Source of the DNA: Rhodoplanes serenus
GTDB taxonomy: Bacteria; Pseudomonadota; Alphaproteobacteria; Rhizobiales; Xanthobacteraceae
Direction: 5' to 3'
Assembly: GCA_009720755.1 (NCBI GenBank)
Contig: WNKV01000006.1
Span: forward strand, 124,001-188,000
Length of the DNA stretch: 64,000 bases
Made by a program: the position numbers and the translations under genes. This document shows, piece after piece, positions 41,461 through 51,156 of this stretch (position 1 is the stretch's first letter; every line of letters starts with the position of its first letter). The notes beneath the pieces were generated by a model that was not told where the DNA came from, did not search any database, and saw only the letters and a program-made list of their open reading frames with translations.

Positions 41461-41822
41461 TTCCTGTTGGTCCTCCCTCGGTCGAATTCGCAACAAGGTG
41501 GCAGGGCGGATCTGTGCGGCTCAACGTGCCTGTGCGGGCGAGCTCTCGGCCGCGGCCGGATCGTGGCCGGGTGTGCTCGCCGGGTGACATATTTTCGAGT
41601 CTCTTACGTGGTCGCGACCGGGATGCGCCGAAGGGTTGCGGCGGCGCGCGCCGCAGCAGAGCGATAGGATGGTAGGATGAGCACGACGTCGCGGCGGGGG
41701 CGCCCGGCGGCCGCAAGCCAGCGGCGAATCAGGACGCGCCGTCCGGGCCGGGGGAGGGGGCGGTTCGCAGCGGCCCCGCGCGGCTTGCACCAGCCGCGCC
41801 CGAGGCGCTAAGGAGTCCGCGA
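41461..41822. other. Intergenic region, outer-membrane protein / tRNA-Val
   Basis: It must contain the promoter of the four-barrel protein (minus strand) and of tRNA-Val (plus strand). I could not assign -35/-10 elements. No gene or repeat was recognised. Confidence 0.45.
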
Positions 41823-41898
41823 GGGCGGTTAGCTCAGCTGGTAGAGCGGCACGTTTACACCGTGTAGGTCGGCGGTTCGAGCCCGTCACCGCCCACCA
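41823..41898 (+). tRNA. tRNA-Val (anticodon UAC)
   Basis: A 76-base tRNA with encoded CCA. The acceptor stem is GGGCGGT/ACCGCCC, the D-arm TTAGCTCAGCTGGTAGAGC, and the anticodon loop TTTACAC with TAC at 41856-41858. The T-loop is GGTTCGAGCCC. A tRNA-Val downstream of lon is a common alphaproteobacterial arrangement. Confidence 0.97.
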
Positions 41899-41990
41899 TC
41901 GGGTGCCGGCACCGAGATCGCGATTCTTTCGGAGTTGGGCCGGGTGGTCACGCCCGCGGCCACGTCCGGCGGTCGCCGCGATCCGCAGCG

Positions 41991-42064
41991 CGTAGCCCGG
42001 GGTGAGCGCCAGCGAAACCCGGGGCTCTCGGCGCACCGACCCCGGTGCGCTCCATCGGGCTACG
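41991..42064. repeat. CGTAGCCCG-type palindromic repeat, copy A
   Basis: It is bounded by CGTAGCCCG and CGGGCTACG. It shares a perfect 35-bp stretch (42004-42038) with copy B (42881-42915), in the same orientation. It lies directly upstream of the FkbM gene. Confidence 0.85.
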
Positions 42065-42114
42065 CTGGCTATCGCAGTATCGGCGTCTTTTTACGATTTG
42101 GAATCAGTCGAACT

Positions 42115-42825
42115 ATGTTGCGCTCGTTGTTCAGCCCCGCCGTGTTCCGCAGTGACGTCGCCGAATCAGGAATCATCTCAGACTATTTTTCTGATCGGAC
42201 CGGGCTTTTCGTCGAGGTTGGCGCCTTTGAGCCGGTGGCATTGTCACAAACCTTCGCTCTGGAGCAAGCAGGCTGGACCGGGATTCTGATCGAACCTGTA
42301 CCGGCGCATGCGGCCGCATTGCGGGCACAGCGACGTGCGCGCGTTTTCGAATGTGCTTGCGTGTCGCCCGCGCAAGACGGGCAGATGCTGACCATGGTGG
42401 TGAGGGGCGGCACCAGCTCACTCTGTCCGACGTCGACCAGTGATGCGGAGAAGCAGATTGTTGTTCGTGGGCTAACCCTGGATCGCATCCTCGCCGAGGC
42501 TGGCATCGGGGAGATCGACTTTCTGTCGATCGACGTTGAGGGGTTCGAAATCGAGGTCTTGAAGGGGCTTTCACTGGATCGCGTTCGACCTCACCTGATC
42601 CTGCTGGAAGATTTCGCCGACGACGACAGCCGACACCGCTACATGGTGGCGGAAGGTTACAAGCGCGTGCGGCGAACGGGCAACAACAGCTGGTATGTCG
42701 ATCGAGCAACACCTTTTCCGGTGTCGCTGTTCGGAAGATGGCAGTTGCTGCGAAAGTACCGCTTGTCCATGCCGGTTCGCCGGATCAAACGAATTCTGCG
42801 CCGCGCATCGGTCGGTCGAGGGTAA
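42115..42825 (+). CDS. FkbM-family methyltransferase
   Basis: A 236-residue SAM-dependent methyltransferase. The SAM motif I is LFVEVGAFEPVALSQTFALEQAGWTGILIEP, followed by ISxDVEG-like FLSIDVEGFEIEVLKGL and LILLEDF. This is the FkbM/class I pattern used for O-methylation of sugars or small metabolites. The N-terminal segment (SDVAESGIISDYF) matches family members beside glycan loci. The gene is visibly AT-richer than its neighbours and lies between two direct repeats beside tRNA-Val, which suggests acquisition. The basic C-terminal tail (MPVRRIKRILRRASVGRG) is distinctive. ATG 42115 is used. Confidence 0.82.
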   Translation: MLRSLFSPAVFRSDVAESGIISDYFSDRTGLFVEVGAFEPVALSQTFALEQAGWTGILIEPVPAHAAALRAQRRARVFECACVSPAQDGQMLTMVVRGGTSSLCPTSTSDAEKQIVVRGLTLDRILAEAGIGEIDFLSIDVEGFEIEVLKGLSLDRVRPHLILLEDFADDDSRHRYMVAEGYKRVRRTGNNSWYVDRATPFPVSLFGRWQLLRKYRLSMPVRRIKRILRRASVGRG

Positions 42826-42870
42826 ACGCCCACACAGCTAGAATTCGACCGACGCCGCGCCCCAGCTCTT

Positions 42871-42948
42871 CGCCCGGGGAGAGCGCCAGCGAAACCCGGG
42901 GCTCTCGGCGCACCGGGCCGGATGTCGGTGCGCTCCATCCGGGCTACG
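42871..42948. repeat. CGTAGCCCG-type palindromic repeat, copy B
   Basis: It is nearly identical to copy A (41991-42064), including 35 identical consecutive bases and the GGGCTACGCTGGC end. It begins 45 bases after the FkbM stop and extends to 58 bases before the MDR gene. Confidence 0.85.
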
Positions 42949-43005
42949 CTGGCGCCGACGGCCGCGCCCCAGAACCTCCTCCCAGAATCTCCTCCCAGGA
43001 CCCCG

Positions 43006-44034
43006 ATGCCGTTTCCCCCAAATCGCCGCTGGCTCCTCGTCCGCCGTCCGGACGGCCTGCCGGACGCCGCGTGCTTCGCGCTCGACACCGTGCCGGCGCC
43101 CGCGCCCGGGCCGGGCCAGATCCTGGTGCGGGCGCGCTTCCTCTCGGTCGATCCCTACATGCGGGCCCGGATGAGCCGCAGCGCCGGCTACGCGGCCGGC
43201 ACCGCCCTCGGCGACGTGATGCGCGGCGGCGGCGTCGGCGAGGTGGTCGCGTCGAACCATCCGGCGTGGAAGCCCGGCGACATCGCCGAGACCATGGGGT
43301 TCGGCTGGCAGGAATTCGCCGTGCTCACACCCGGCGGCACCGGCTCCGACGCTGTCCACCGCATCGACCCGCGGGTGGCGCCGATCGAGAGTGCGCTGTC
43401 CTGGCTCGGCATGCCGGGGCTCACCGCCTATTTCGGGCTGCTCGACGTCGGCCGGCCGCGGCCGGGCGACACCGTGGTGGTGTCGGCCGCCGCCGGAGCG
43501 GTCGGCCAGCTCGTCGGTCAGATCGCCAAGCTGATGGGCTGCCGCGCCGTCGCCATCGCGGGCACCGCCGAGAAGCTCGCCTGGTGCCGCACCCTCGGCT
43601 ACGACGCCGGCATCGATCACCGCGCCACGGCCGATCTGCGCGGCGCCCTCAAGGAGACCTGTCCGGACGGGGTCGACGTGTTCTTCGACAACACCGCGGG
43701 GCCGATCCACGACGCCGTGATGCGCCGCCTCGCCGTCGGGGCGCGCGTCGTGGTCACCGGGCGGATTGCGCTCGCGGCCGCCCACGAGGCGCCCGAGATC
43801 GGCGAGCGCCATCTCGGCCGCCTGATCGCCAACCGCGCCACCATGACGGGCTTTCTGGTGTACGACTGGTGGCACCGGCGCCTGGAGGCGCTGGAGCGGC
43901 TCGCCGCCTGGCACCACGACGGCCATCTGCGCTACCGCGAGGATGTGATGGACGGGATCGAGCACATGCCGGCGGCGCTGATGCGCCTGTTCACAGGCGA
44001 GAATCTCGGCAAGCAGCTCGTGCGTGTCGGCTGA
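43006..44034 (+). CDS. NADP-dependent MDR oxidoreductase (curA-like)
   Basis: A 342-residue zinc-independent medium-chain reductase. The N terminus has FLSVDPYMRARM, then GGVGEVVASNHPAWKPGD and GMPGLTAYFGLLDVGRPRPGDTVVVSAAAGAVGQLVGQIAKLMGCRAVAIAGTAEK, with the NADP-binding AAAGAVGQ. This fits the YncB/CurA and prostaglandin reductase group, which reduces C=C bonds of enones. The ATG at 43006 has CCAGGA upstream. The sequence is unremarkable in codon use. Confidence 0.9.
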   Translation: MPFPPNRRWLLVRRPDGLPDAACFALDTVPAPAPGPGQILVRARFLSVDPYMRARMSRSAGYAAGTALGDVMRGGGVGEVVASNHPAWKPGDIAETMGFGWQEFAVLTPGGTGSDAVHRIDPRVAPIESALSWLGMPGLTAYFGLLDVGRPRPGDTVVVSAAAGAVGQLVGQIAKLMGCRAVAIAGTAEKLAWCRTLGYDAGIDHRATADLRGALKETCPDGVDVFFDNTAGPIHDAVMRRLAVGARVVVTGRIALAAAHEAPEIGERHLGRLIANRATMTGFLVYDWWHRRLEALERLAAWHHDGHLRYREDVMDGIEHMPAALMRLFTGENLGKQLVRVG

Positions 44035-44309
44035 GCGGCCGCAACCTCGGCGTTGCGCCTCGCCGTCCGGTGGAACCATCCGGCCCGCTCCGGGATTCCC
44101 TCGCGGCTCGAACCACCGCGCCGCCGCACGTCTCGCGGTGGAAACCGATTCCACCTCGTCGGACAACGCTCTGGAGCCGAAGCCGATCGACGGGATCGGC
44201 TTTCCCTCCAGACGTCTTTCCATCATCGCATTTTCGACGGCGAACCGGGTCCCACTTCGCCGGAAAATGCTCTAGAGCAGGGGCGGACCACGCCTTGGAT
44301 CAGCATCAT
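44035..44309. other. Intergenic region before nadE, with repeat
   Basis: It contains two copies of a short motif of the GGAAACCGATTCCACCTCG and AACCGGGTCCCACTTCG type. The second is part of CCACTTCGCCGG...CTCTA (44252-44274), which recurs inverted at 49412-49434. No gene was seen. Confidence 0.6.
44252..44274. repeat. 23-bp interspersed repeat, copy 1
   Basis: It reads CCACTTCGCCGGAAAATG then CTCTA. It is identical, in inverted orientation, to 49412-49434, which is upstream of the GST gene. It is part of a longer repeat type common in Bradyrhizobium-like genomes. Confidence 0.8.
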
Positions 44310-46067
44310 ATGAACGACCGTCCCGCCGATCGTCTCGCCATCGCGGCCGCCCAGCTCAACCCGACCGTCGGGGATCTCGACGGCAACGCCGAGAAGGTGC
44401 GTCGCGCCCGCCGCGAGGCGGCGGCCCAGGGAGCCGACCTCGTCGCCCTGCCGGAGCTGTTCATCTCCGGCTATCCGCCCGAGGACCTGGTGCTGAAGCC
44501 GGCCTTCCAGGCGGCGTGCCGGGCGACCGTCGAGGCGCTCGCCCGCGACACCGCGGACGGTGGCCCGGCCGTGCTGGTCGGCACGCCGTGGGCCGAGGAC
44601 GGCAAGCTCTACAACGGCTACTGCCTGCTCGAGGGCGGCCGCATCGCAGCCGTGCGGCTCAAGGTCAATCTGCCCAATTACGGCGTCTTCGACGAGCGTC
44701 GCGTCTTCGCGCCGGGGCCGCTCGGCGGCCCGGTCAGCGTGCGCGGCGTGCGCCTCGGCGTGCCGATCTGCGAGGACATCTGGACCGAGTGGGGTGCCTA
44801 CGAGGATGTGGTCGAGTGCCTGGTTGAGACCGGCGCCGAGATCCTGGTCGTGCCGAACGGCTCCCCCTACAGCCGCGGCAAGGGCGACCAGCGCCTCAAT
44901 GTGGCGGTCGCCCGCGTCACCGAGAGCGGCCTACCGCTGATCTACGTGAACCAGGTGTGCGGCCAGGACGAGCTGGTGTTCGACGGCGCCTCCTTCGCGC
45001 TGAACGCCGACCGCACGCTCGCCTTCCAGCTTCCCGCGTTCCGCGAATGCGTGGTGACGACCGTGTGGGAGCGTGGCGCCGAGGGCTGGCGCTGCACCGG
45101 CGGGCCGGTGGCGGCGATCCCGGAAGGGGATCAGGCCGACTACGAGGCGTGCGTGCTCGGGCTGCGCGACTATGTCGATAAGAACCGCTTTCCGGGCGTG
45201 GTGCTCGGCCTCTCGGGCGGCGTCGACTCGGCCCTGTGCGCCGCCATGGCGGTGGACGCGCTCGGGTCCCAGCGGGTGCGCTGCGTGATGCTGCCTTACC
45301 TCTACACCTCGGAGACGTCGCGCACCGATGCGGCACGTCTCGCCGAGGCGCTGGGGGTCGCCTACGACATCCTGCCCATCGCGCCCGCGGTCGAGGGGCT
45401 GGAGCAGTCGATCGCCCCGCTGGTTGGCAACCGGCCGCGCGACGTCACCGAGGAGAACCTCCAGGCGCGCGCCCGCGGCGTCATCCTGATGGCGGTGTCC
45501 AACAAGTTCGGCCTGATGGTGGTGACCACCGGCAACAAGTCGGAGATGTCGGTCGGCTACGCCACGCTCTACGGCGACATGAATGGCGGCTTCAACCCGG
45601 TGAAGGATCTCTACAAGACCGAGGTGTATCGGCTCTCCTGGCTGCGCAACCGCTGGAAGCCGGAGGGGGCGCTCGGCCCCGACGGGCCGCTGATTCCGGA
45701 GAACATCCTGACCCGTGCCCCGACCGCCGAGCTGCGCGAGAACCAGACCGACCAGGATTCGCTGCCGCCCTACGACCAGCTCGACGCCGTGCTGGAGCGC
45801 CTGGTCGAGCGCGAGGAGCCGATCGCCGAGATCGTCGCGGCCGGCTTCGACCGCGAGATGGTGATGCGGGTCGAACGCATGCTCAATCTCGCCGAGTACA
45901 AGCGCCGGCAGGCGGCGCCCGGCGTCAAGGTGACGCTCAAGAACTTCGGGCGCGACCGCCGCTATCCCATCACCAATCGGTTCCGCGATCCCGGTGTGCC
46001 GCTGTCCGAGCCGGCCGCGAAGCTGGCCGTCACGGCGCCCGGGTCCGGCGCCGTCCTCGACCTCTGA
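44310..46067 (+). CDS. nadE: Glutamine-dependent NAD+ synthetase
   Basis: A 585-residue two-domain enzyme. The N-terminal nitrilase-fold amidase (~10-270) has the Glu-Lys-Cys triad in ALPELFISGYPPEDL, RLKVNLPNYGVFDERR and GVPICEDIW. The C-terminal synthetase (~285-560) has the ATP-binding LGLSGGVDSALCAAMAVDALG and TTGNKSEMSVGYATLYGDMNGGFNP. It amidates deamido-NAD+ with ammonia from glutamine. The ATG at 44310 lacks a strong Shine-Dalgarno. Confidence 0.96.
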   Translation: MNDRPADRLAIAAAQLNPTVGDLDGNAEKVRRARREAAAQGADLVALPELFISGYPPEDLVLKPAFQAACRATVEALARDTADGGPAVLVGTPWAEDGKLYNGYCLLEGGRIAAVRLKVNLPNYGVFDERRVFAPGPLGGPVSVRGVRLGVPICEDIWTEWGAYEDVVECLVETGAEILVVPNGSPYSRGKGDQRLNVAVARVTESGLPLIYVNQVCGQDELVFDGASFALNADRTLAFQLPAFRECVVTTVWERGAEGWRCTGGPVAAIPEGDQADYEACVLGLRDYVDKNRFPGVVLGLSGGVDSALCAAMAVDALGSQRVRCVMLPYLYTSETSRTDAARLAEALGVAYDILPIAPAVEGLEQSIAPLVGNRPRDVTEENLQARARGVILMAVSNKFGLMVVTTGNKSEMSVGYATLYGDMNGGFNPVKDLYKTEVYRLSWLRNRWKPEGALGPDGPLIPENILTRAPTAELRENQTDQDSLPPYDQLDAVLERLVEREEPIAEIVAAGFDREMVMRVERMLNLAEYKRRQAAPGVKVTLKNFGRDRRYPITNRFRDPGVPLSEPAAKLAVTAPGSGAVLDL

Positions 46068-46325
46068 GGACGAAGCGGTCGTCCGTCCTGCTCGATGGCA
46101 GCGGCGCCCGAGGCCGGGCGCTGCTCTGCCGGGGCGGCCGTCTCCGACGATCGCCCGTCATGTCCGGCCTGCGCGGCGGGCTGGCGCTGCCGCCTGCTTG
46201 AAGACCGCCCCGACACTCTGTAACCCGGAAGCGAGAGACGGCCGCGACGGCGGGCGCCGGCGGCCCGCGTCCGCCACGCCGATGCGGCGGCGGGCCGACT
46301 GGACGACCAAGGGCGGGTGGATGCC

Positions 46326-47816
<1,491 letters not shown>

Positions 47817-48355
47817 TCCCGTCCGGCGGCCGGCGCCGGCCGCCGCGTCGCCGTCGGCGTTCGGCCGACGGTACGTTCACGCCTGTCGGGCGGGCGTTTC
47901 TGCGCCTTCGTCGAATCACTTCGGATCGCGAGTCGACGGCGCCGCATCGTCGCGAGGGCCGCGGCGGGCGCGTCGCGCAGAGCAATCCGCAGATTTTTTT
48001 TCGGACGCGAAAGCCGCGTCCACTCGCCGATCCGCGACACCGCGCGGTCGCCGTGGTCGCCGCACGGGGGCCGGCTCGGATTTCCAGCGACATCGCAGAA
48101 GTGCCCATTTCATCGGTGTTCTCAGATGTCCGCTTCGGCATCGAGGCGCCCTGTCGCGACGCCGCGCGGCGCTCCGCATCAGCCACGACGGCCCGTCGTG
48201 ACCGCCCCTCGCGTGCGCGCGACGACGTGCGCACGACTTGGAACGCGCGGTGGAGTCGCTGATTTCCTTGTTGTGCTGTAGTAATCGAGATGTCGTGTCC
48301 TCGATTCGCGCGGGCACGCATCTGACAGCCATCCCACCACGGCTAGGAGGGCAGC
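47817..48355. other. Intergenic region, gatB / histone-like peptide gene
   Basis: A 22-bp GC palindrome just after gatB (47824-47845) could be a weak terminator hairpin, without a T-run. A run of eight T (47994-48001) is followed by a hairpin (GGACGCG-AAAGC-CGCGTCC, 48003-48021). The rest holds no recognisable gene; open frames on the minus strand are Arg/Ser-rich artefacts. Confidence 0.45.
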
Positions 48356-48481
48356 ATGCCGAAGAAAGCGACGACTGCGGCGAAGAAGGCGCCGGCCAAG
48401 ACGGCGACCAAGCCGGCCGCCAAGAAGACGACCGCGAAGAAGACCACTGCCAAGAAGACGACCGCCGCGAAGAAGAAGTGA
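48356..48481 (+). CDS. Small histone H1-like Lys/Ala/Thr-rich peptide
   Basis: A 41-residue protein (MPKKATTAAKKAPAKTATK... ending TTAAKKK) made almost only of Lys, Ala, Thr and Pro, with repeated AKKTT units. GGAGG lies 7 bases before the ATG. It resembles the histone H1 C-terminal-like domains found in bacterial Hc1, AlgP and many short Hyphomicrobiales proteins thought to bind nucleic acids nonspecifically. A GC hairpin (48491-48511, CTCGGAGC-TGCCG-GCTCCGAG) follows the stop. No other domain is present. Confidence 0.7.
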   Translation: MPKKATTAAKKAPAKTATKPAAKKTTAKKTTAKKTTAAKKK

Positions 48482-48793
48482 GAGCGGCGTCTCGGAGCTG
48501 CCGGCTCCGAGCCAGCCGTGACTTCGTCGAGAGGCCGGCGTCAGCCACGCGATCGACAGTCGATCCCGGAGCGCTGCCGGCCACGACCGACGAAAGAGGG
48601 CGTCGGCGAGACCGAGTCGAGCGTCCATCCCGTCAGCCCCGCAGCGGGCGGTCCGATGGACAGCACACGGGTCATGCCCTCCGTCTCGGGCGGCAATGCC
48701 GCCAGGGAGTGCGACCGATCGGACTTCTCGCCGACGCCCCCCTTCCTGTCCGTGACCCGCCCAGCCGCCGTGGCCGTCGGTGGACAGCGCTCC

Positions 48794-48827
48794 GCCGTGA
48801 TGCTTGAACCGTGAGACGCCGCGACGC
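48794..48827. repeat. 34-bp direct repeat, copy 1
   Basis: GCCGTGATGCTTGAACCGTG plus 14 more bases (ending CGCGACGC). Copy 2 is at 49065-49098 and differs at two positions. Confidence 0.7.
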
Positions 48828-49064
48828 TTCAGCGATGGTCGATATGGTGGCCCACCGGCGGCCCCACCGACATCGTCGCCGGGCCTGACCCGGCGCCCAT
48901 CTCTAGTTCTTTGGTGAAGATGATGGATGCGCGGGTGTTCGCCCGCGCAGGACGATCCCCAGCGGGGCACGCGACGTGGGCATCGCGATCTGTGTATCCC
49001 GTCTCTGCACCCCACGGTGCCCGCAGGGATGAGCGGAGGAGGGGCATCGTACCCGCTTCCGCGC

Positions 49065-49098
49065 GCCGTGATGCTCGAACCGCGAGACGCCGCGACGC
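49065..49098. repeat. 34-bp direct repeat, copy 2
   Basis: Same orientation as copy 1, with C for T at two positions (GATGCTCGAACCGCG). Confidence 0.7.
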
Positions 49099-49147
49099 GC
49101 AGGACGATCCACTCTCCTCCCGTCGGTCGATCAGCCCGCGGCTGTGC

Positions 49148-49378
49148 TCAGCCTTTCAGGCAGCCGCTCATGAAGCTGCGATAGGCGTCGCGCCCCTTCA
49201 CGTTCTTGGCCTTCTTCTCGTCCTTCCACTTGGCGGCGCAGTCCTTCATGCGTTGCTGCTGCGCCGAGACCTTCTTGCCTTCGCCGGCGGCGCTCGCCGC
49301 CTTGGTCTCGGCCATCGCGGGTGCTGCGCCCGCCGCCAGCCACGCGATCGTCACCGCCAGTGCCAGATGCTTGGTCAT
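49148..49378 (-). CDS. PsiF-family small exported protein
   Basis: A 76-residue protein with a Sec signal peptide (MTKHLALAVTIAWLAAGAAPAMA) and one PsiF-like repeat. It reads QQQRMKDCAAKWKDEKKAKNVKGRDAYRSFMSGCLKG, with two cysteines that could pair. PsiF of E. coli is phosphate-starvation inducible with unknown function; alphaproteobacterial members are often one repeat. The start at 49378 has GGAGGGGACGG upstream. The body is Lys-rich. Confidence 0.8.
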   Translation of the reverse strand: MTKHLALAVTIAWLAAGAAPAMAETKAASAAGEGKKVSAQQQRMKDCAAKWKDEKKAKNVKGRDAYRSFMSGCLKG

Positions 49379-49411
49379 GCCGTCCCCTCCGGTGAGCTGG
49401 AAGGACGAGCT

Positions 49412-49434
49412 TAGAGCATTTTCCGGCGAAGTGG
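49412..49434. repeat. 23-bp interspersed repeat, copy 2 (inverted)
   Basis: The reverse complement of 44252-44274, identical over 23 bases. It sits between the PsiF-like gene and the GST gene. Confidence 0.8.
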
Positions 49435-49524
49435 ATGCCGCCCCGTGCGCCGTCTTGCGGATCGCGCGCCGCATCGACATGTGGTGGACGACCCGCCGCC
49501 GTTCCGCCCGATCAGGAGCACGCC

Positions 49525-50430
49525 ATGGCCCGCACCCCGAAGCGTCCGTCGTCGTCTCGCACCCGCCCGACCAGGGCTCCTGGCGGCAAGTCGGCTCGTG
49601 GCGGCAAGTCCTCGACGACGACGTCCCGCGCCGCCGCGAAGACGACGGGCGGTGGGGCGGCGCCGCGCGCGGCGAAGAAGACGTCCGTGGCCGGGAAGGC
49701 GCCGCGCGCTTCGGCCCGCACGACGGCGCCGCGCCGCGCACCGATCGAGCTGTTCTACTGGCCGACCCCGAACGGCTGGAAGATCTCCATCATGCTGGAG
49801 GAGTGCCGGCTGCCCTATGTGGTGCGGCCGATCGACATCACCCGCGGGGCGCAGTTCGAGCCGTCGTTCCTCGCCATCTCGCCCAACAACCGGATGCCGG
49901 CCATCGTCGATCCCGACGGTCCCGGAGGCCGGCCGATCTCGGTGTTCGAGTCGGGCGCCATTCTCCAGTATCTCGGCCGCAAGACCGGCAAGCTCTATCC
50001 GGCCGACGAGCGCGGCCGTGTCGAGGTCGAGCAGTGGCTGATGTGGCAGATGGGCGGCCTCGGCCCGATGGCCGGGCAGGCGCATCACTTCCGCCATTAC
50101 GCGCCCGAGCCGGTGCCCTACGGCATCGACCGTTACACCAACGAGTGCCACCGCCTGTACGGCGTGATGAACCGCCGCCTCGCCGATCGGCCGTTCCTGG
50201 CCGGCCGCTACTCCATCGCCGACATCGCCTGTGTCGGCTGGGCGAGCCGGCACGAGCGGCACGGCCAGGACCTCGCCGAGTTCCCCCATGTGCGGCGCTG
50301 GCTGGAGACGCTGCTGGCGCGGCCGGCCGTGCAGCGCGGCCTCGCGGTGCGGGCCGACGACGTCGCCGGCGTCGACATGAGAGACCCGGCCGTGCAGGCG
50401 GTGCTGTTCGGCCAGCGGGCGCGCGGCTGA
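49525..50430 (+). CDS. Glutathione S-transferase (YghU/Nu class-like) with basic N-terminal tail
   Basis: A 301-residue protein. Residues 1-~72 are a low-complexity tail rich in Arg, Lys, Ser, Thr and Ala, with AAKTTGG and RAAKK units like histone-H1 tails. Residues ~73-301 are a GST: TPNGWKISIMLEECRLPY, NNRMPAIVD and FESGAILQYLGRKTGKLYPA in the thioredoxin half, then the helical half (FLAGRYSIADIACVGW). The pattern fits the Nu class (YfcG/YghU), which binds glutathione disulfide. AGGAG precedes the ATG. The tail is odd for a GST and recalls the 41-residue peptide 1 kb upstream; it may direct DNA or RNA association. A later start at ~49735 would remove it but has no good site. Confidence 0.83.
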   Translation: MARTPKRPSSSRTRPTRAPGGKSARGGKSSTTTSRAAAKTTGGGAAPRAAKKTSVAGKAPRASARTTAPRRAPIELFYWPTPNGWKISIMLEECRLPYVVRPIDITRGAQFEPSFLAISPNNRMPAIVDPDGPGGRPISVFESGAILQYLGRKTGKLYPADERGRVEVEQWLMWQMGGLGPMAGQAHHFRHYAPEPVPYGIDRYTNECHRLYGVMNRRLADRPFLAGRYSIADIACVGWASRHERHGQDLAEFPHVRRWLETLLARPAVQRGLAVRADDVAGVDMRDPAVQAVLFGQRARG

Positions 50431-50726
50431 AGGCGCCGTCGTGCGCCGTGCCGCCGCACCCGTTGTGCGCGTGGTGAACGCGGCGTTGATCGACGTGGTG
50501 AAACGAATTCCGAAGAATTGACGGAAATGCCCGGAAATCGGGCCTTTCCGCATTGGCGGCGCGCGCCGATCCCGATCGCGCCGCGTCCGCGTTTACGGCC
50601 GATTCATCGCGCCCCTTAAGGCCGTTTTCAGTCGCCTCCCCGACCATCGGGGGCATCGGACGCGACGGTCCGATGCCGCGAAAAACCAATGTGCCGCGCA
50701 TGCGGCCGGGCCGAGGGAGGCCAGAG

Positions 50727-50990
50727 ATGGGACGCTACGACACCGCGATGGAGACGGCGGCTCTCGGCGAGGCTAGCACCAGCGCCGCGATGTTCTTCCA
50801 GCTCGGCATGATGTACTCGACCGGCTCGACCATGGAGCCCGATTACGTCTCGGCCCACAAGTGGTTCAACCTCGCCGCCATGAGCGGCGACAAGGAGGCG
50901 ATCCGACTGCGCCGCGAGATCGCCACCCTGATGACGGAGGCCGAGATCGCCGCCGCACAGCGCGCCGCCCGTGCCTGGCTCGGCCGCTGA
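50727..50990 (+). CDS. Sel1-repeat family protein, short
   Basis: An 87-residue protein. MGRYDTAMETAALGEASTSAAMFFQLGMMYSTGSTMEPDYVSAHKWFNLAAMSGDKEA contains one full Sel1-like repeat (FQLGMMYSTG ... SAHKWFNLAAMSG), followed by a helical tail IAAAQRAARAWLGR. Similar short cytoplasmic proteins are common in Bradyrhizobium-like genomes; function is unknown. GAGGGAGG precedes the ATG at 50727. In-frame ATGs at 50673 and 50700 are less likely. Confidence 0.8.
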   Translation: MGRYDTAMETAALGEASTSAAMFFQLGMMYSTGSTMEPDYVSAHKWFNLAAMSGDKEAIRLRREIATLMTEAEIAAAQRAARAWLGR

Positions 50991-51062
50991 GCGGGACCAT
51001 CGGCGCCACGGGCCGCCGCCGGAATTGACCGTGGCGGCCGGACCGTCTACGAAATCCCCACC

Positions 51063-51156
51063 GGAGACGTGGCCGAGTGGCTGAAGGCGGCGGTTTGCTA
51101 AACCGTTATACGGCCTTAAAGCCGTATCGAGGGTTCGAATCCCTCCGTCTCCGCCA
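51063..51156 (+). tRNA. tRNA-Ser (anticodon GCU)
   Basis: A 94-base tRNA including encoded CCA. The acceptor stem is GGAGACG/CGTCTCC. The anticodon loop is TTGCTAA with GCT at 51097-51099, and a long variable arm (TACGGCCTTAAAGCCGTA) is typical of Ser tRNAs. The T-loop is GGTTCGAATCC. Confidence 0.97.

Larger units (their letters stand above)
48482..49147. other. Intergenic region with duplicated segments
   Basis: No gene was identified. A 34-bp segment occurs twice (48794-48827 and 49065-49098) with two mismatches. Around them GCGCAGGACGATCC occurs twice (near 48945 and 49095). The region looks like a degenerate duplication or a decayed gene pair. Confidence 0.5.

Noticed and set aside
38209-41667. 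A 1152-residue plus-strand open frame over the four-barrel protein gene
   Set aside because: It is antisense to a gene with a signal peptide and recognisable repeats. Its composition is Ala/Gly/Arg/Asp-rich without motifs.
47994-48021. Run of eight T beside a hairpin as a terminator
   Set aside because: The T-run precedes the hairpin on the plus strand, and on the minus strand it becomes an A-run after the hairpin. Neither order makes a rho-independent terminator.
48179-49015. A 278-residue minus-strand frame over the histone-like peptide gene
   Set aside because: The Leu/Arg repeats in it are just the complement of the AAG-rich peptide gene. No start site was found.
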